A stretch of DNA of 64,000 nucleotides from JAKVAV01 sp964651785 (GTDB lineage: Bacteria > Bacteroidota > Bacteroidia > Flavobacteriales_D > Cryomorphaceae), in the NCBI GenBank assembly GCA_964651785.1, contig CAZYWJ010000001.1:1-64000 (forward strand), in the 5' to 3' direction. Position 1 is the stretch's first letter, and each line of letters starts with the position of its first letter. The notes beneath the pieces were generated by a model. It was not told the origin of the DNA and ran no database searches. It saw only the letters and a program-made list of their open reading frames with translations. The position numbers and the translations under genes were made by a program. This document shows positions 34,357-44,500 of this stretch, in pieces.

Positions 34357-37300
34357 ATGAAACATTTTTCTTCACTTTGTGCAGGAATTTTCCTGCTGTC
34401 TACTTTTTATTCTTCACATACCACTGCTCAAGATTGGCTCAATTTTGATGTAGAGACCGAAAACCGCTTAGTGCTATCCTCAGTTGCTGCAACTGATTCG
34501 GAAGAAAAAGACTTTGCCGTGGGAGACTTGGACAACGATGGACTCGAAGATGTGGTTTGTGTTCGCAAAGAACCCTTTTCCAATTCTTCAGAGCCCGCAA
34601 AAACCGCTCTCCTGCTTATGAATCAAGATGGTGTTTTAACGGATGAGACCGCTGCTCTGGCGCCGGGATTCATCAATACGCCTACTTTCGGAAGACATGT
34701 TATCATTCATGATATGGATGATGATGGCTGGAAAGATGTAATCATAGCCAATACATTCCTGCAGCAACCGATGTACTATGCCAATCAGGGAGAAGATATC
34801 AATGGCAATTGGCTGGGTTTGACGGACGAAAGCTCAACCCGATTTCCTCTTTTGACTGAAGATGCCATCCTAATGTGTGCCGTTCAGGCAGGAGACCTCG
34901 ATGGCGATGGTGATGATGATCTTTATTTCCTTAACTATAAGCAGGGTGGAGGTGCGGCTAAAGATTTCCTTTTAATGAATGATGGTAACGGAGTTTTTAC
35001 CAACGAGAGCCAGTCCAGATTGGGAGACTTGAGAAATTCCGCTTTCGGGACTGCCGTCGAATTAGAAGACATGGATGGTGATTCCGATTTAGATATTATT
35101 AAAGTGTCCACCTTATTTAGCGTGGCACCTTTCAATGATAACGGGGTTTTCGTGCTATTTAATGACGGAACGGGCAATTTTTCAAATTGGCAGAATATTG
35201 CCCCGTTCTCTCCTTACATGATCAGTATTGCCGATTTTGATGGAAATGGTTTCAATGATGTTTTCGTCGTGGATGACGGAGCGGATTACGTCATCCAAGT
35301 AAATTCTGCCGTTCAGGATATAAGTTGCAATACCACTAGAATTAATGTTGTTGACGGTTCAGGAGGATTTGGCGGAAATGTTGAAAAAGCTGATTTGGAT
35401 CTGGATGGGGATCTCGACATTATAACCAGCGATGTGGATGTGGATATCCCGCCTTGTAATTCAAGCCGTGAGCTCAAGATCCTACAGAATAATGGCGGCG
35501 TTTTCACGCAAATGTTTAACGATGGCTTCTATCCTTGGGCTACGAATAGTTATGATATTGCCATAGCCGACTTTAATGGAGACGGGCTTTTCGATTTTAT
35601 CAACGGAAAATGTGAAGGCTATGAAGTCGTGATGAACAATTCTTGCGATATCGTGCAAGATGCCGCCGATTTTGACAATGACGGCTTACCCGATGCGTGC
35701 GATCCTTGCCCGACTAATCCCGATCCCGATTGTACACCCTCATCGGAGTTTCCCGTGGTGGATACGAATTTGGATATAGCCAGACAGTGGAATGAAATGC
35801 TTTTGGCCTCTATACGGCGCGATTTTGCCAGACCTACCATGCATGCTCGAAATCTATTTCATCATTCCATCGCCATGTGGGATGTTTGGTCGGTTTATTA
35901 CGATGGCTGCTCCTACTTGTTGGGTCAGGATCGTGACGGGTTCGTGTCTGATTTCACTCCCTTCCCGCTTCCGTCAAATAAGAATGCGGCGGTGGCAGAA
36001 GCCATTAGTTATGCTTCGTATCGCCTGCTCTCACATCGTTTTCAAAATGCTCCCAATGCCATTCTTCTACAGCAAGCCTATGACAACCATATGAATGAAT
36101 TGGGGTATGATTTCACATTTACTTCTACTGACTACTCCAATGGATCGGCGGCAGCTTTAGGAAATTATATCGCCGAGGAGATAATCGCTTTCGGACTTCA
36201 AGACAATTCGAATGAGGCCAATCTCTATGTCAATCAGTTTTACAATCCGGTAAATCCGCCGCTCAGTGTGGAAGATCCCGGGAACCCGCTTATTGCTGAT
36301 ATGAATCGCTGGCAACCTCTGATTTTGGAGATCTTCATCGATCAAAGTGGTAATGAAATCCCGGGGGCCGCTCCTGAGTTTCTTTCACCCGAATGGGGAC
36401 AAGTGAATAAGTTTGCTTTGGACGATGATCAGGCAACTACTTTTGAAAGGGATGGATTTGACTACAAAACTTTTCTGGATCCGGGCGCTCCTCCTCAGTG
36501 GGAGGCAGGAGGTGCCGGAGAGACGGATCTATACCGATGGACTTTCATGACTACTTTGTTATGGTCTTCCCATCTGGATCCTACTGATGGAGAGATGTGG
36601 GATATATCTCCGGGAGCGATTGGAAACAGAGGTGCTCTTCCCGTTACTTTTTCAGGGCATCCGAGTTTCTACAATCAATTAGACGGAGGTACCACAAGTC
36701 CCGGTCATGCCGTCAATCCGTCTACCGGACTTCCTTATGAGCCGAATATGGTACCTCGCGGAGATTATGCGAGAGTGTTAGCTGAATTTTGGGCAGATGG
36801 CCCCGATTCTGAAACACCTCCCGGGCATTGGTTCTCCATTTTCAACTACGTAACCGATCATCCTGAGGTAGAATACAAAATAGAAGGTTTAGGGGCTGAA
36901 GTCTCAGAAACGGAGTGGAATATAAAAGGATACTTCACCTTGGGAGGCGCAATGCACGATGCTGCCGTTGCTGCTTGGGGAGTTAAAGGGCGTTATGACT
37001 TTATTCGCCCCATATCGGCCATTCGAGCCATGGCTGATTTGGGACAGAGTTCAGAACCCGGTTCGCCGAATTATCATCCTGCGGGATTGGAATTGATTCC
37101 CGGGTTGGTTGAGTTGGTACAAGTTGGTGACCCATTGGCCGGAGCCGGAAATGAGAACCTCAATAAAATAAAGGTAAAAGCGTGGAGAGGTCACGAAGTC
37201 ATTGACAATGTAGATACCGACGAGGCAGGAGTAGATTGGATACTTGCGGAAGAATGGGTGCCGTATCAGCGACCTTCTTTTGTTACTCCGCCTTTTGCCG

Positions 37301-38202
37301 GCTATGTATCAGGACATTCTACCTTTTCCAGAGCTGCAGCAGAGGTGCTAACTGCATTTACGGGTGATGCATTCTTTCCCGGAGGAATGGGAACATTCAT
37401 AGCGCCTCAGGATGAGTTTCTCGTTTTCGAAGATGGACCAAGCATTGATGTAGAGCTTCAATGGGCTACTTATCGCGATGCTGCCGATGAATCGGGACTG
37501 TCACGAATTTGGGGAGGAATTCACCCTCCGGCTGATGACATTCCCGGAAGGATAATGGGAGAAGTAATCGGTGTAGATGCTTTCAATCGAGCTCAAACTT
37601 TCTTTGATGATTGTGCTGCGCCGATATCCTGTGATTTCGCACCTGAAAATCTCGATGTCGAAATACAATCTAATGGTGTGACCCTCTCTTGGGACCCGGT
37701 TCCGGGAACGATAGGTTGCAAAGTGAACGGTCGAATCATAGGTAATTCGGGATGGAAGAACGTAAATATTTTGGTTCCCGAAGCTTCGGAATTGTTTGTG
37801 AGTAATAACTCACTGCAGCCGGGAACTTGGTATGAATGGCGGGTGCGATGTGGATGCCAATTAAGTCCTTTGGTTCTTACTCCATGGTCTGTTACCGATG
37901 TTTTCATCACTCCGTTCAGTATTTCTGAAAATCAAGAGGAACAAATATTTGGTAGTGAAGGCTTAGTAAATGTATATCCCAATCCTTCAAATGGTGAACT
38001 TCAAATCTCTTCTACCTTTGAAATGCAGACAATTGAAGTTTACGATATGATCGGAAGAAGAGTGCATGAATCAAGTGTTGGAAATTCCGTTAATTACAAA
38101 TTAGATATTGGTCATTTGTCCGACGGGGCTTATCTTCTGAAAGCGTCAGGAACCGATAATTCAATCACACATCATATTGCCATAACCAATTCAGGCAACT
38201 GA
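34357..38202 (+). CDS. secreted FG-GAP / vanadium haloperoxidase-like protein with T9SS domain
   Basis: This is a 1281-residue secreted protein. A signal peptide (HFSSLCAGIFLLSTFY) is followed by several FG-GAP/VCBS repeats (VGDLDNDGLEDVVCV, AGDLDGDGDDDLYFL, EDMDGDSDLDIIKV). The PAP2-type haloperoxidase domain has KxxxxxxRP (Lys877, Arg884), the phosphate/vanadate loop YVSGHSTFS (Ser985-His987) and SRIWGGIHPPADD (Arg1050, His1056, Asp1060). All three vanadate-site motifs are complete. A fibronectin-III-like domain and a type A sorting domain (VYPNPSNGELQIS) complete it. It may be a haloperoxidase or acid phosphatase outside the cell. A strong terminator follows. Confidence 0.9.
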   Translation: MKHFSSLCAGIFLLSTFYSSHTTAQDWLNFDVETENRLVLSSVAATDSEEKDFAVGDLDNDGLEDVVCVRKEPFSNSSEPAKTALLLMNQDGVLTDETAALAPGFINTPTFGRHVIIHDMDDDGWKDVIIANTFLQQPMYYANQGEDINGNWLGLTDESSTRFPLLTEDAILMCAVQAGDLDGDGDDDLYFLNYKQGGGAAKDFLLMNDGNGVFTNESQSRLGDLRNSAFGTAVELEDMDGDSDLDIIKVSTLFSVAPFNDNGVFVLFNDGTGNFSNWQNIAPFSPYMISIADFDGNGFNDVFVVDDGADYVIQVNSAVQDISCNTTRINVVDGSGGFGGNVEKADLDLDGDLDIITSDVDVDIPPCNSSRELKILQNNGGVFTQMFNDGFYPWATNSYDIAIADFNGDGLFDFINGKCEGYEVVMNNSCDIVQDAADFDNDGLPDACDPCPTNPDPDCTPSSEFPVVDTNLDIARQWNEMLLASIRRDFARPTMHARNLFHHSIAMWDVWSVYYDGCSYLLGQDRDGFVSDFTPFPLPSNKNAAVAEAISYASYRLLSHRFQNAPNAILLQQAYDNHMNELGYDFTFTSTDYSNGSAAALGNYIAEEIIAFGLQDNSNEANLYVNQFYNPVNPPLSVEDPGNPLIADMNRWQPLILEIFIDQSGNEIPGAAPEFLSPEWGQVNKFALDDDQATTFERDGFDYKTFLDPGAPPQWEAGGAGETDLYRWTFMTTLLWSSHLDPTDGEMWDISPGAIGNRGALPVTFSGHPSFYNQLDGGTTSPGHAVNPSTGLPYEPNMVPRGDYARVLAEFWADGPDSETPPGHWFSIFNYVTDHPEVEYKIEGLGAEVSETEWNIKGYFTLGGAMHDAAVAAWGVKGRYDFIRPISAIRAMADLGQSSEPGSPNYHPAGLELIPGLVELVQVGDPLAGAGNENLNKIKVKAWRGHEVIDNVDTDEAGVDWILAEEWVPYQRPSFVTPPFAGYVSGHSTFSRAAAEVLTAFTGDAFFPGGMGTFIAPQDEFLVFEDGPSIDVELQWATYRDAADESGLSRIWGGIHPPADDIPGRIMGEVIGVDAFNRAQTFFDDCAAPISCDFAPENLDVEIQSNGVTLSWDPVPGTIGCKVNGRIIGNSGWKNVNILVPEASELFVSNNSLQPGTWYEWRVRCGCQLSPLVLTPWSVTDVFITPFSISENQEEQIFGSEGLVNVYPNPSNGELQISSTFEMQTIEVYDMIGRRVHESSVGNSVNYKLDIGHLSDGAYLLKASGTDNSITHHIAITNSGN

Positions 38203-38230
38203 TCGGGACTGAATCATAGAAATATTTGAG

Positions 38231-38270
38231 AGCGAAATCATATTTTTTTGTGGTTTCGCTTCTTTATTTC
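38231..38270 (+). terminator. rho-independent terminator
   Basis: A 10-bp stem, AGCGAAATCA / TGGTTTCGCT (one G-T wobble), with a 10-nt loop is followed by TCTTTATTTC. It ends the haloperoxidase-like gene. Confidence 0.7.
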
Positions 38271-38278
38271 AGGGAGTT

Positions 38279-38716
38279 ATGTATTTTAAGGCGGTGAAAT
38301 TATCTGAAAATACCGTGCGCGAAATAGCCGATTGGCTTCAATGTGGTTTGGAATGCTGGATTCACAAGCTAAAAGGCACGATGTATTTCTTACCTAAGAA
38401 GGATGACCCGTACTTCGATCCGGAGCAATGGCGAGAAGTTTTGTATGCCTTGGAAGGTAATGAAAGTGATTATCTGGTTTTCCAAACCATGGATAGCTCT
38501 CAATCTTATCGGATGATGCAAGATTTTACGTGGTCATTACAAGAAAGCTTTGAGCGTACGGAATTGGAACGAGCTCTTAAAAGTGCCCGCCCGTTTCACC
38601 ATTTCAAGTTATTGGTCGACGTTTCAGATCTTAATGAAAAGTGGTCAAACCACCGCTTTGATGCTCATATGGATTGGGTAAAATCTCAGGTCAACTGTTT
38701 CGAATTGGTCTGGTAA
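38279..38716 (+). CDS. UPF0158 family protein
   Basis: This 145-residue cytoplasmic protein resembles UPF0158. LSENTVREIADWLQCGLECW is followed by YRMMQDFTWSLQESFERTEL, then ERALKSARPFHHFKLLVDVS and a Trp-containing helix. The family has no known function. It is monocistronic, standing 76 bp after the haloperoxidase-like gene. Confidence 0.7.
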   Translation: MYFKAVKLSENTVREIADWLQCGLECWIHKLKGTMYFLPKKDDPYFDPEQWREVLYALEGNESDYLVFQTMDSSQSYRMMQDFTWSLQESFERTELERALKSARPFHHFKLLVDVSDLNEKWSNHRFDAHMDWVKSQVNCFELVW

Positions 38717-38797
38717 GATTATCCTCTGAAACGGATTGAATTATCTGTTCACCTTTCTGGAATTTTTCGATTAAAAGGAAACGAATCATTCAATCTC

Positions 38798-39907
38798 ATG
38801 AAAACCGTCGGTCTCTCAATCTTATCCGTCCTTATTATATCAACCTCTTCTTGCTCAGGTCAGAATTATGGGGATGGCTACTACAACTCTTCTCAGCCTC
38901 AATATGTTCAAATGGCGCACGAAAGCGGAGAAAGGAATGTAGAAATGAAAAATATATCAGACCCGAATACGGGTCAGGTAGTAGCGCAGATGCCACTTCC
39001 CGCTTCCTGGAAATTAAATCCAAATCCAACGGGAGAACAGCCGGCCCTTACCGGCCCGGGAGGTATTGAAATTCGAAATTTTGGAGCTCAATCTTTTGCA
39101 TTTTCTAGTGATCCTTACATGAATCAAATGTATGAGCAGAACGGACAGAGTGTTCGTCAACCTGTAGGAATCGAAACGGTCATTCGAGAAGACATTGCAA
39201 GATCAGCACGGCAACAAGGATTCAAATTTGAAAGAATGTATCCTTTGCCAAAGCTCACACAAGCTGACAAGGCGTATAGTGATCAATTGCTAACTTATGG
39301 TCAGCAACAAAAATCTTTTGACGTGGCGGGAGTAGAGTTTACCGGAAAGGATGGAAATAAGGAGTTGCTGATCGTCCATTATTATGAAACTTTCGGAATG
39401 GGTCTTTATTACTGGGGTTATTACTTACAAAACCTTACTGCACCGGCCTCTAATTTCGAATCGGCAAAACAGGCCTACATCTATGGGCTGGAAAATATCC
39501 GTCATAATCCTGCCGCGATAGCAGCATTTAATTCCCGAGAGTCATCTAAGCTGAATGCGAATGACGCTGCATTTCAAAGCAGAATGCGTCAAAATCAGGC
39601 AAGTTTTGAGGCCACGCAACGAGCTCACGTGAATAGCAGCAATGCGATCAACGAATCACAGATGAGCATTTATCGAAGTCAAAGCGAAAGTTTTGATCGA
39701 AGCAATCAACGGATTTCAAATGGAATCTTGGAAGAAAACACCATCTACAATTCATCGAACGGTGAAACATATCAGATCGAAGGTCATTCAGATACCTATT
39801 GGATGAATTCAAACGGTGAGTACATACCAAGCGATAACAGTCTTTATAATCCGAATACCGATCCAAACGTAAACTCTACTGACTGGGTAGAGGGTGAACG
39901 GCGCTAG
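38798..39907 (+). CDS. lipoprotein of unknown function
   Basis: This 369-residue protein has a lipoprotein signal (LSILSVLIISTSSC, Cys at 19). Residues 50-240 hold a conserved-looking domain (VAQMPLPASWKLNPNPTGEQ, ETVIREDIARSARQQGFKFE, YYETFGMGLYYWGYYLQNL), followed by a long Gln/Asn/Ser-rich helical stretch (SRMRQNQASFEATQRAHVNS) and a short C-terminal strand region (ETYQIEGHSDTYWMNSNGEY). No family is recognised by eye, and the function is unknown. A terminator follows 22 bp after the stop. Confidence 0.7.
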   Translation: MKTVGLSILSVLIISTSSCSGQNYGDGYYNSSQPQYVQMAHESGERNVEMKNISDPNTGQVVAQMPLPASWKLNPNPTGEQPALTGPGGIEIRNFGAQSFAFSSDPYMNQMYEQNGQSVRQPVGIETVIREDIARSARQQGFKFERMYPLPKLTQADKAYSDQLLTYGQQQKSFDVAGVEFTGKDGNKELLIVHYYETFGMGLYYWGYYLQNLTAPASNFESAKQAYIYGLENIRHNPAAIAAFNSRESSKLNANDAAFQSRMRQNQASFEATQRAHVNSSNAINESQMSIYRSQSESFDRSNQRISNGILEENTIYNSSNGETYQIEGHSDTYWMNSNGEYIPSDNSLYNPNTDPNVNSTDWVEGERR

Positions 39908-39929
39908 CCAAGCTTAAACTCGAAAAGGA

Positions 39930-39960
39930 AGAGGTGGCAATATGGTCACCTCTTTTTTTT
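39930..39960 (+). terminator. rho-independent terminator
   Basis: The stem AGAGGTG / CACCTCT with a 10-nt loop is followed by an eight-T run. It ends the 38798 lipoprotein gene, immediately before the convergent TPR gene. Confidence 0.85.
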
Positions 39961-39970
39961 AAAAGGAGTT

Positions 39971-40795
39971 TTATTTGAATTCAGATTCCATCAGCTTTTC
40001 AATTTGAGCTAAATAAATCCTGTCCATGTGAGTGGTATATGGATCAAGCATCCTTATTCCGTTTTTATAGAGTTTCTCGGCCATAGTTAAATTATCCCTG
40101 AATAGCTGCAAAGCGCCTTTTTGGCGGTAAGCCAGAGCTATAAAATAACGATTTTCCGCAAGGTCGTTAACTGTTTCTTGAGTCTCTAAGGCTTGTATGG
40201 CTCGATCAATATCTCCTTTTTCCAAATAAAGTACACCCAGATGCAGGTAGTCATATGGGCTGGCAAAGTAGGTGGAGTCTGAGAGCTTTTCTTCGATGAT
40301 TGATATGGCTTTATCCGATTGGCCGATGGCTTTGTAACAAAGGGCCTTCGTGATCAACAGATGATAATCTCCGTTTTGTCCGAAGCCAATGTCATAATCC
40401 ACCAAGCTTTCCAGCAATTCGATATCTGCTATGGCTCCCTCGTAATCTCTGAAAAACTGGTATCGACACCAGCCGCGATAAAATAATTCACCTTCCGGAT
40501 CGTATTTTACTGCTTTGTCAATCAGCGCTTTCCAAGTGATGAAATCACCACTTTTCAGGTAGGCAGTCGATTTCACTTTATACGCATAGGCAAAAGTCGA
40601 ATCAATGGCCAAGGCTTTATCCAATGCCTCCTGATATTCCCGACTGAATTGGTAGTGTCCCGCCCGTTTCTCTGCTTCGAGGCAAGCTTCATACTTTAGC
40701 GTATCTCCGTAATACAGAAATGCATTGCAATTGGGTTGAGCAATTAAGCTGGAAAATGCTAAGCAACAGATGAGAGCGAAGTAGAATTTATTCAT
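39971..40795 (-). CDS. secreted TPR protein of unknown function
   Basis: This 274-residue protein has a signal peptide (FYFALICCLAFSSLIAQ). Several TPR-like repeats fill the rest (YQEALDKALAIDSTFAYAYK, ALCYKAIGQSDKAISIIEEK, LHLGVLYLEKGDIDRAIQAL). It probably mediates protein contacts in the periplasm. Its start overlaps the stop of the TonB-C-like lipoprotein gene by 4 bp, so the two form a couple. Confidence 0.75.
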   Translation of the reverse strand: MNKFYFALICCLAFSSLIAQPNCNAFLYYGDTLKYEACLEAEKRAGHYQFSREYQEALDKALAIDSTFAYAYKVKSTAYLKSGDFITWKALIDKAVKYDPEGELFYRGWCRYQFFRDYEGAIADIELLESLVDYDIGFGQNGDYHLLITKALCYKAIGQSDKAISIIEEKLSDSTYFASPYDYLHLGVLYLEKGDIDRAIQALETQETVNDLAENRYFIALAYRQKGALQLFRDNLTMAEKLYKNGIRMLDPYTTHMDRIYLAQIEKLMESEFK

Positions 40796-41334
40796 GGCAA
40801 TACCTCTAATAAGTCACCGTCTTTTATTTTGAAAATCAAATATTGATAGTAATCGTGGGAATTTTCAGCATCGGGCAACTGTTTCCACCCATCTAAGGAT
40901 TTTGTGATGGTAAGTAATTGATCAGTTATCCGACCGTCAAATGCTCGGGATTGGTAGTTTTGGTCTGATTCGATCATTCGGTAGCGACCTGCTTCACCTC
41001 TGCAGTTTACGATGAATCGAATTCGAACCCATCCGCTTTGATTGATGTTTACACTTTTGTATTTCGATCGGAAAACCTCTCTGATTTTAAACATTTCACC
41101 ATCGTATTGAATTCCTTCACCGACATGAAAATATTGTTTGGTAAGCATCTCGCTGTTGCAAAGTTTGAAGGCCAATTCATCCGATTTTGGGTCATTTTCA
41201 ATATCACCTACCCATCTAAGATATTTTGACCGTTGCTTTTCAGAAGTGCAATTGTTGAGTGTCGCTATGATGAAAAAAGCCAACAGGACCGAATAGAAAA
41301 ACCGCTTTAGCCGAAAACTTGTCTTGGAAACCAT
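40792..41334 (-). CDS. lipoprotein with TonB C-terminal-like fold
   Basis: This 180-residue protein has a basic n-region and lipobox (FFIIATLNNC). The second half (GWVRIRFIVNCRGEAGRYRM and LLTITKSLDGWKQLP) follows the TonB C-terminal pattern of strand, helix and strand, without the membrane anchor or Pro-rich spacer of true TonB. An ATG at 41352 is an alternative start. It is coupled with the downstream TPR gene. The role is unknown; attachment to an energy-transducing complex is speculation. Confidence 0.6.
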   Translation of the reverse strand: MVSKTSFRLKRFFYSVLLAFFIIATLNNCTSEKQRSKYLRWVGDIENDPKSDELAFKLCNSEMLTKQYFHVGEGIQYDGEMFKIREVFRSKYKSVNINQSGWVRIRFIVNCRGEAGRYRMIESDQNYQSRAFDGRITDQLLTITKSLDGWKQLPDAENSHDYYQYLIFKIKDGDLLEVLP

Positions 41335-41428
41335 CGGCTTCAAACATATCAAATTCAGTGTTTTGAGTTTCGTTTTTTAGCGCTTGTTAACAAGAAATGC
41401 GTTTACTTAACTTTTTAAGGACGATCCT

Positions 41429-41466
41429 AAAGCAAACAAGCGACTCCTTGCGAAGCCGCTTGCTTT
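41429..41466 (-). terminator. possible terminator downstream of the CHAT gene
   Basis: The inverted repeat AAAGC-AAA-CAAGCG / CGCTTG-CTTT (with a 3-nt bulge) lies in the 221 bp after the CHAT gene. The T-run on the minus strand is poor, so termination is uncertain. Confidence 0.35.
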
Positions 41467-41573
41467 CCTACCTCAGCAGGCGCCTGTCTGATTTTTTAAA
41501 TGATCAAACTTGATTTAGTGCGATTATTTAATCAGTCTTTTGTTCATCGAGCTATCTCGAAAGAAGTGAACAA

Positions 41574-44500
41574 TTAAAGCGTACTTTTCTTTTTTCTCAA
41601 AAGAAACAGAATCACAATGAGTAGTAAAGAAATTGCGATGACAGAGATCCACCACCAATGTGAAGAGGAATTTATCGATTCCGTCTCACCGAATAATACA
41701 AGACCCGACCAATAGTAAGGGTTTTTCAATTCGCCTTTAGCTTGGTGTAAGTAGTCCAGTTTGGCTTGCCTCAGCGCCTCGTTTTTATTCCGACCATTTG
41801 CCAAGTTCTGGTAGAACGACTCAATGATTTGTGCCGAAGTTTTTTCATCAATTTCCCATAAAGACATTACCAAACTAGGACAACCCGCGTAAGCAAATCC
41901 ATGGGCCATGGATAGTACGCCTTCCGATCGACTTTCTTTCCCGACGCCCGTTTCGCAAGCCGTGAGTACCGCCAGCTCAGCTCTGAGCGGCAGGTTGTAA
42001 ATCTCATATGCGTGCAAGTAACCATCTTCGTTGACAGTTCGAGTAAGAATGAGCCTCGAAAGCATCGGTGAGGTGGTGTTGATTTCGGTGTGCGTACCCA
42101 AATGAATTATACGATGCTTAGCAGCCTCACTTTTAAAACGGTCTTCCGTAGCTTGCGCGGCAAGCAGCGATTGGCCTGAAAACAGATCGCCTATGGCTTG
42201 TGCCGTTTTCATGGCAAAGGGTTGACGAATGAACTTCTGTCCCGCACCACCTTCATTTTCACCATTTTCGAAACCGGGTGCCAGAGCTAACAGGCTATTT
42301 CTTTCGTCTTCATTTGGCAAACCCTTGTACAAAATCGAAGTAGTAGCAGAAAGCAGGTACGAGATAGTATAATCCTCTATCAGAAAACGATTTGACTTAT
42401 CGTCGATCAGTACTTCAAAATTTAAAGCGTAAAGCGATCCATCGGGGATGATGTAAAGCTCGGTTCCTGAAAATTGATGTTGTAAAGGGGCTATGAGATC
42501 GCTATACAGCTCTTTTGCCAAAAGAGAACTTTGTTTAAGCTCACGATCTACAACGTATTTATTTAGTTTCTTTATTTTGTCCTGATAATCCGTCTTTTCC
42601 AATTTCACCGGTTCTGCTCTTTCCGATGTGATAACAAAAGCCAAAAGCTCCCGAGGTGTTTCCACGAACTCGATGAGTGTTTGATCGTTATCAACCAGCT
42701 GATCTTGGATTTCTTTTAGGCTCGCCGTCTTAGAATCATATCTCAATTCATAATAGTTCGGATATTTCTTTTTGATTAACTCGAGCAAGTCATCATATTT
42801 TTCCTCGAGCTCTCCGTATTCTTCTTTTGCTTCAGGATCTGAAAGCTTCTTTAACAAAAACCTCTCAGTAGAAATGATGCTATCGGGCACTTGAGCCACC
42901 CTTAAAGAGGAAAATTTATTCAATTGTCTTTTAAGCAGGACGGTTTTGCGTTCTTCGGCGTAGCGCAAAAGGGCATCCCGGTATTTTTCCTCGCCGGTCA
43001 ACTCATAAAGCCGGTAGGCCACCGAAGCACTTTCACCATAAACTTCGGCGTGTTCGTCAATAAAGGATAACTGAGAACCGTCTGAGTCAAAGTTTCTTCG
43101 CTCTTCTCTCAGGTACTCAATGGCCGATTCCAATTTTTTTAAAGCTTTATCGAGCGAAGCTCTGTCTTGACCGGCCAGATACTTAGCCTTCATCATATAG
43201 GCTTCGGGCAGTGAACGCACAATGCCGCTATATCCCTCAGTTTCCTGATTTCGAAATTTTGTTCTGTTGGTATTAAAAATTGTCAAGGCCATGTCGAGAT
43301 AAAACTCTGCGCTGTCTCTCATTTTCGCAGATTCATACACTTTGGCTTGCTCCAGAAAGATGTCTCCTACCGGATTGCCTGTTTTCCCGAAGGTTTTGCG
43401 ATAAATTCCGAGCGAAACACGCAAATCATCCAAGGCCGATCGGGCATCACCCGTTTCAGATTTTACGGAGGCTCTTAATCGATGAGCCTTTGCCAGTTCC
43501 TGACTGTTGAATTCATCTGAGACCTGAGTTGCCAGATTAATGGTTTGATTCAGGTGTTCAAGCGCACGTTCGTAGCTTTTCATGGAATAGTAATGCTCTC
43601 CCAGACGTTGATGGCGGTTGAGGGTGTAGTAATTTACCTCTCCGTATTGAGCGATGGTAAGTTCCAAACTCTTAAGCAGATGTTTTTCCGCTGCAGCATA
43701 ATTACCTGCTGCAGAATGGACGCTACCAAGCGCTTCTTCGTGTGATATTTCCCAAGACCTATCTTCAGGGAAAAACTCCGAATAAAGCGAGTAAGAATAG
43801 TCTGCCATGGCCAGCGCGCGTTCCAAGTCGCCGATGGTCAAATAAAGCCCTGAAAGATTGTGGTAATTGTTGATCAAATGCTTTCGTTGAATGTCTCGAT
43901 CATAAGCCTCTTTTATAAATGGCAGTGCGGCTTTGCGCATGTCAATTGCCTCTTCAAGAAGTTCCATGCTTTTCGCCAAATTCCCTTCATCTTCGTATGC
44001 CAGAGAAAGGTTCCCGATTGCATTTGAAGCATAAATTTTAGACCGAACCGAATCTTCCATTTGTAGCGCCAGCTCACCACTTTTCATTAGTGCAGCTTTG
44101 GCTTTTCCCATATCGCCATACTTCCAATAGGATGCCCCAAGTGCATTGTAGCAATCAATACGCTTACCTAAAAAATCGGTAGAGTCTTCCTCAATTATTT
44201 CCAGCGCCTCCTTGAAGTGATATACCGCCCGAGGAATGTCACCCGCTGCTTGGTAGTCAAATCCCAAATTGTAATGGGCGTCCGTTCTTTCTTGAAGGTC
44301 GGCTTGGCTGTAAGCATCGCAAAAATTCTTAAATCTCAGGTCCGTCACTAAGCACATGCTATCGATCCCCGCTTCATAATAAACCCAGGAAAGCTCATTT
44401 ATAGCAAACAGGATGTCAGAAGAGTCCGTAGTTTTCGTTTCGACCAGCCTTAAGAGGTGTTCAGTCAGCTCAAATCCCTCTTCCGATTTGCCCAACTGAT

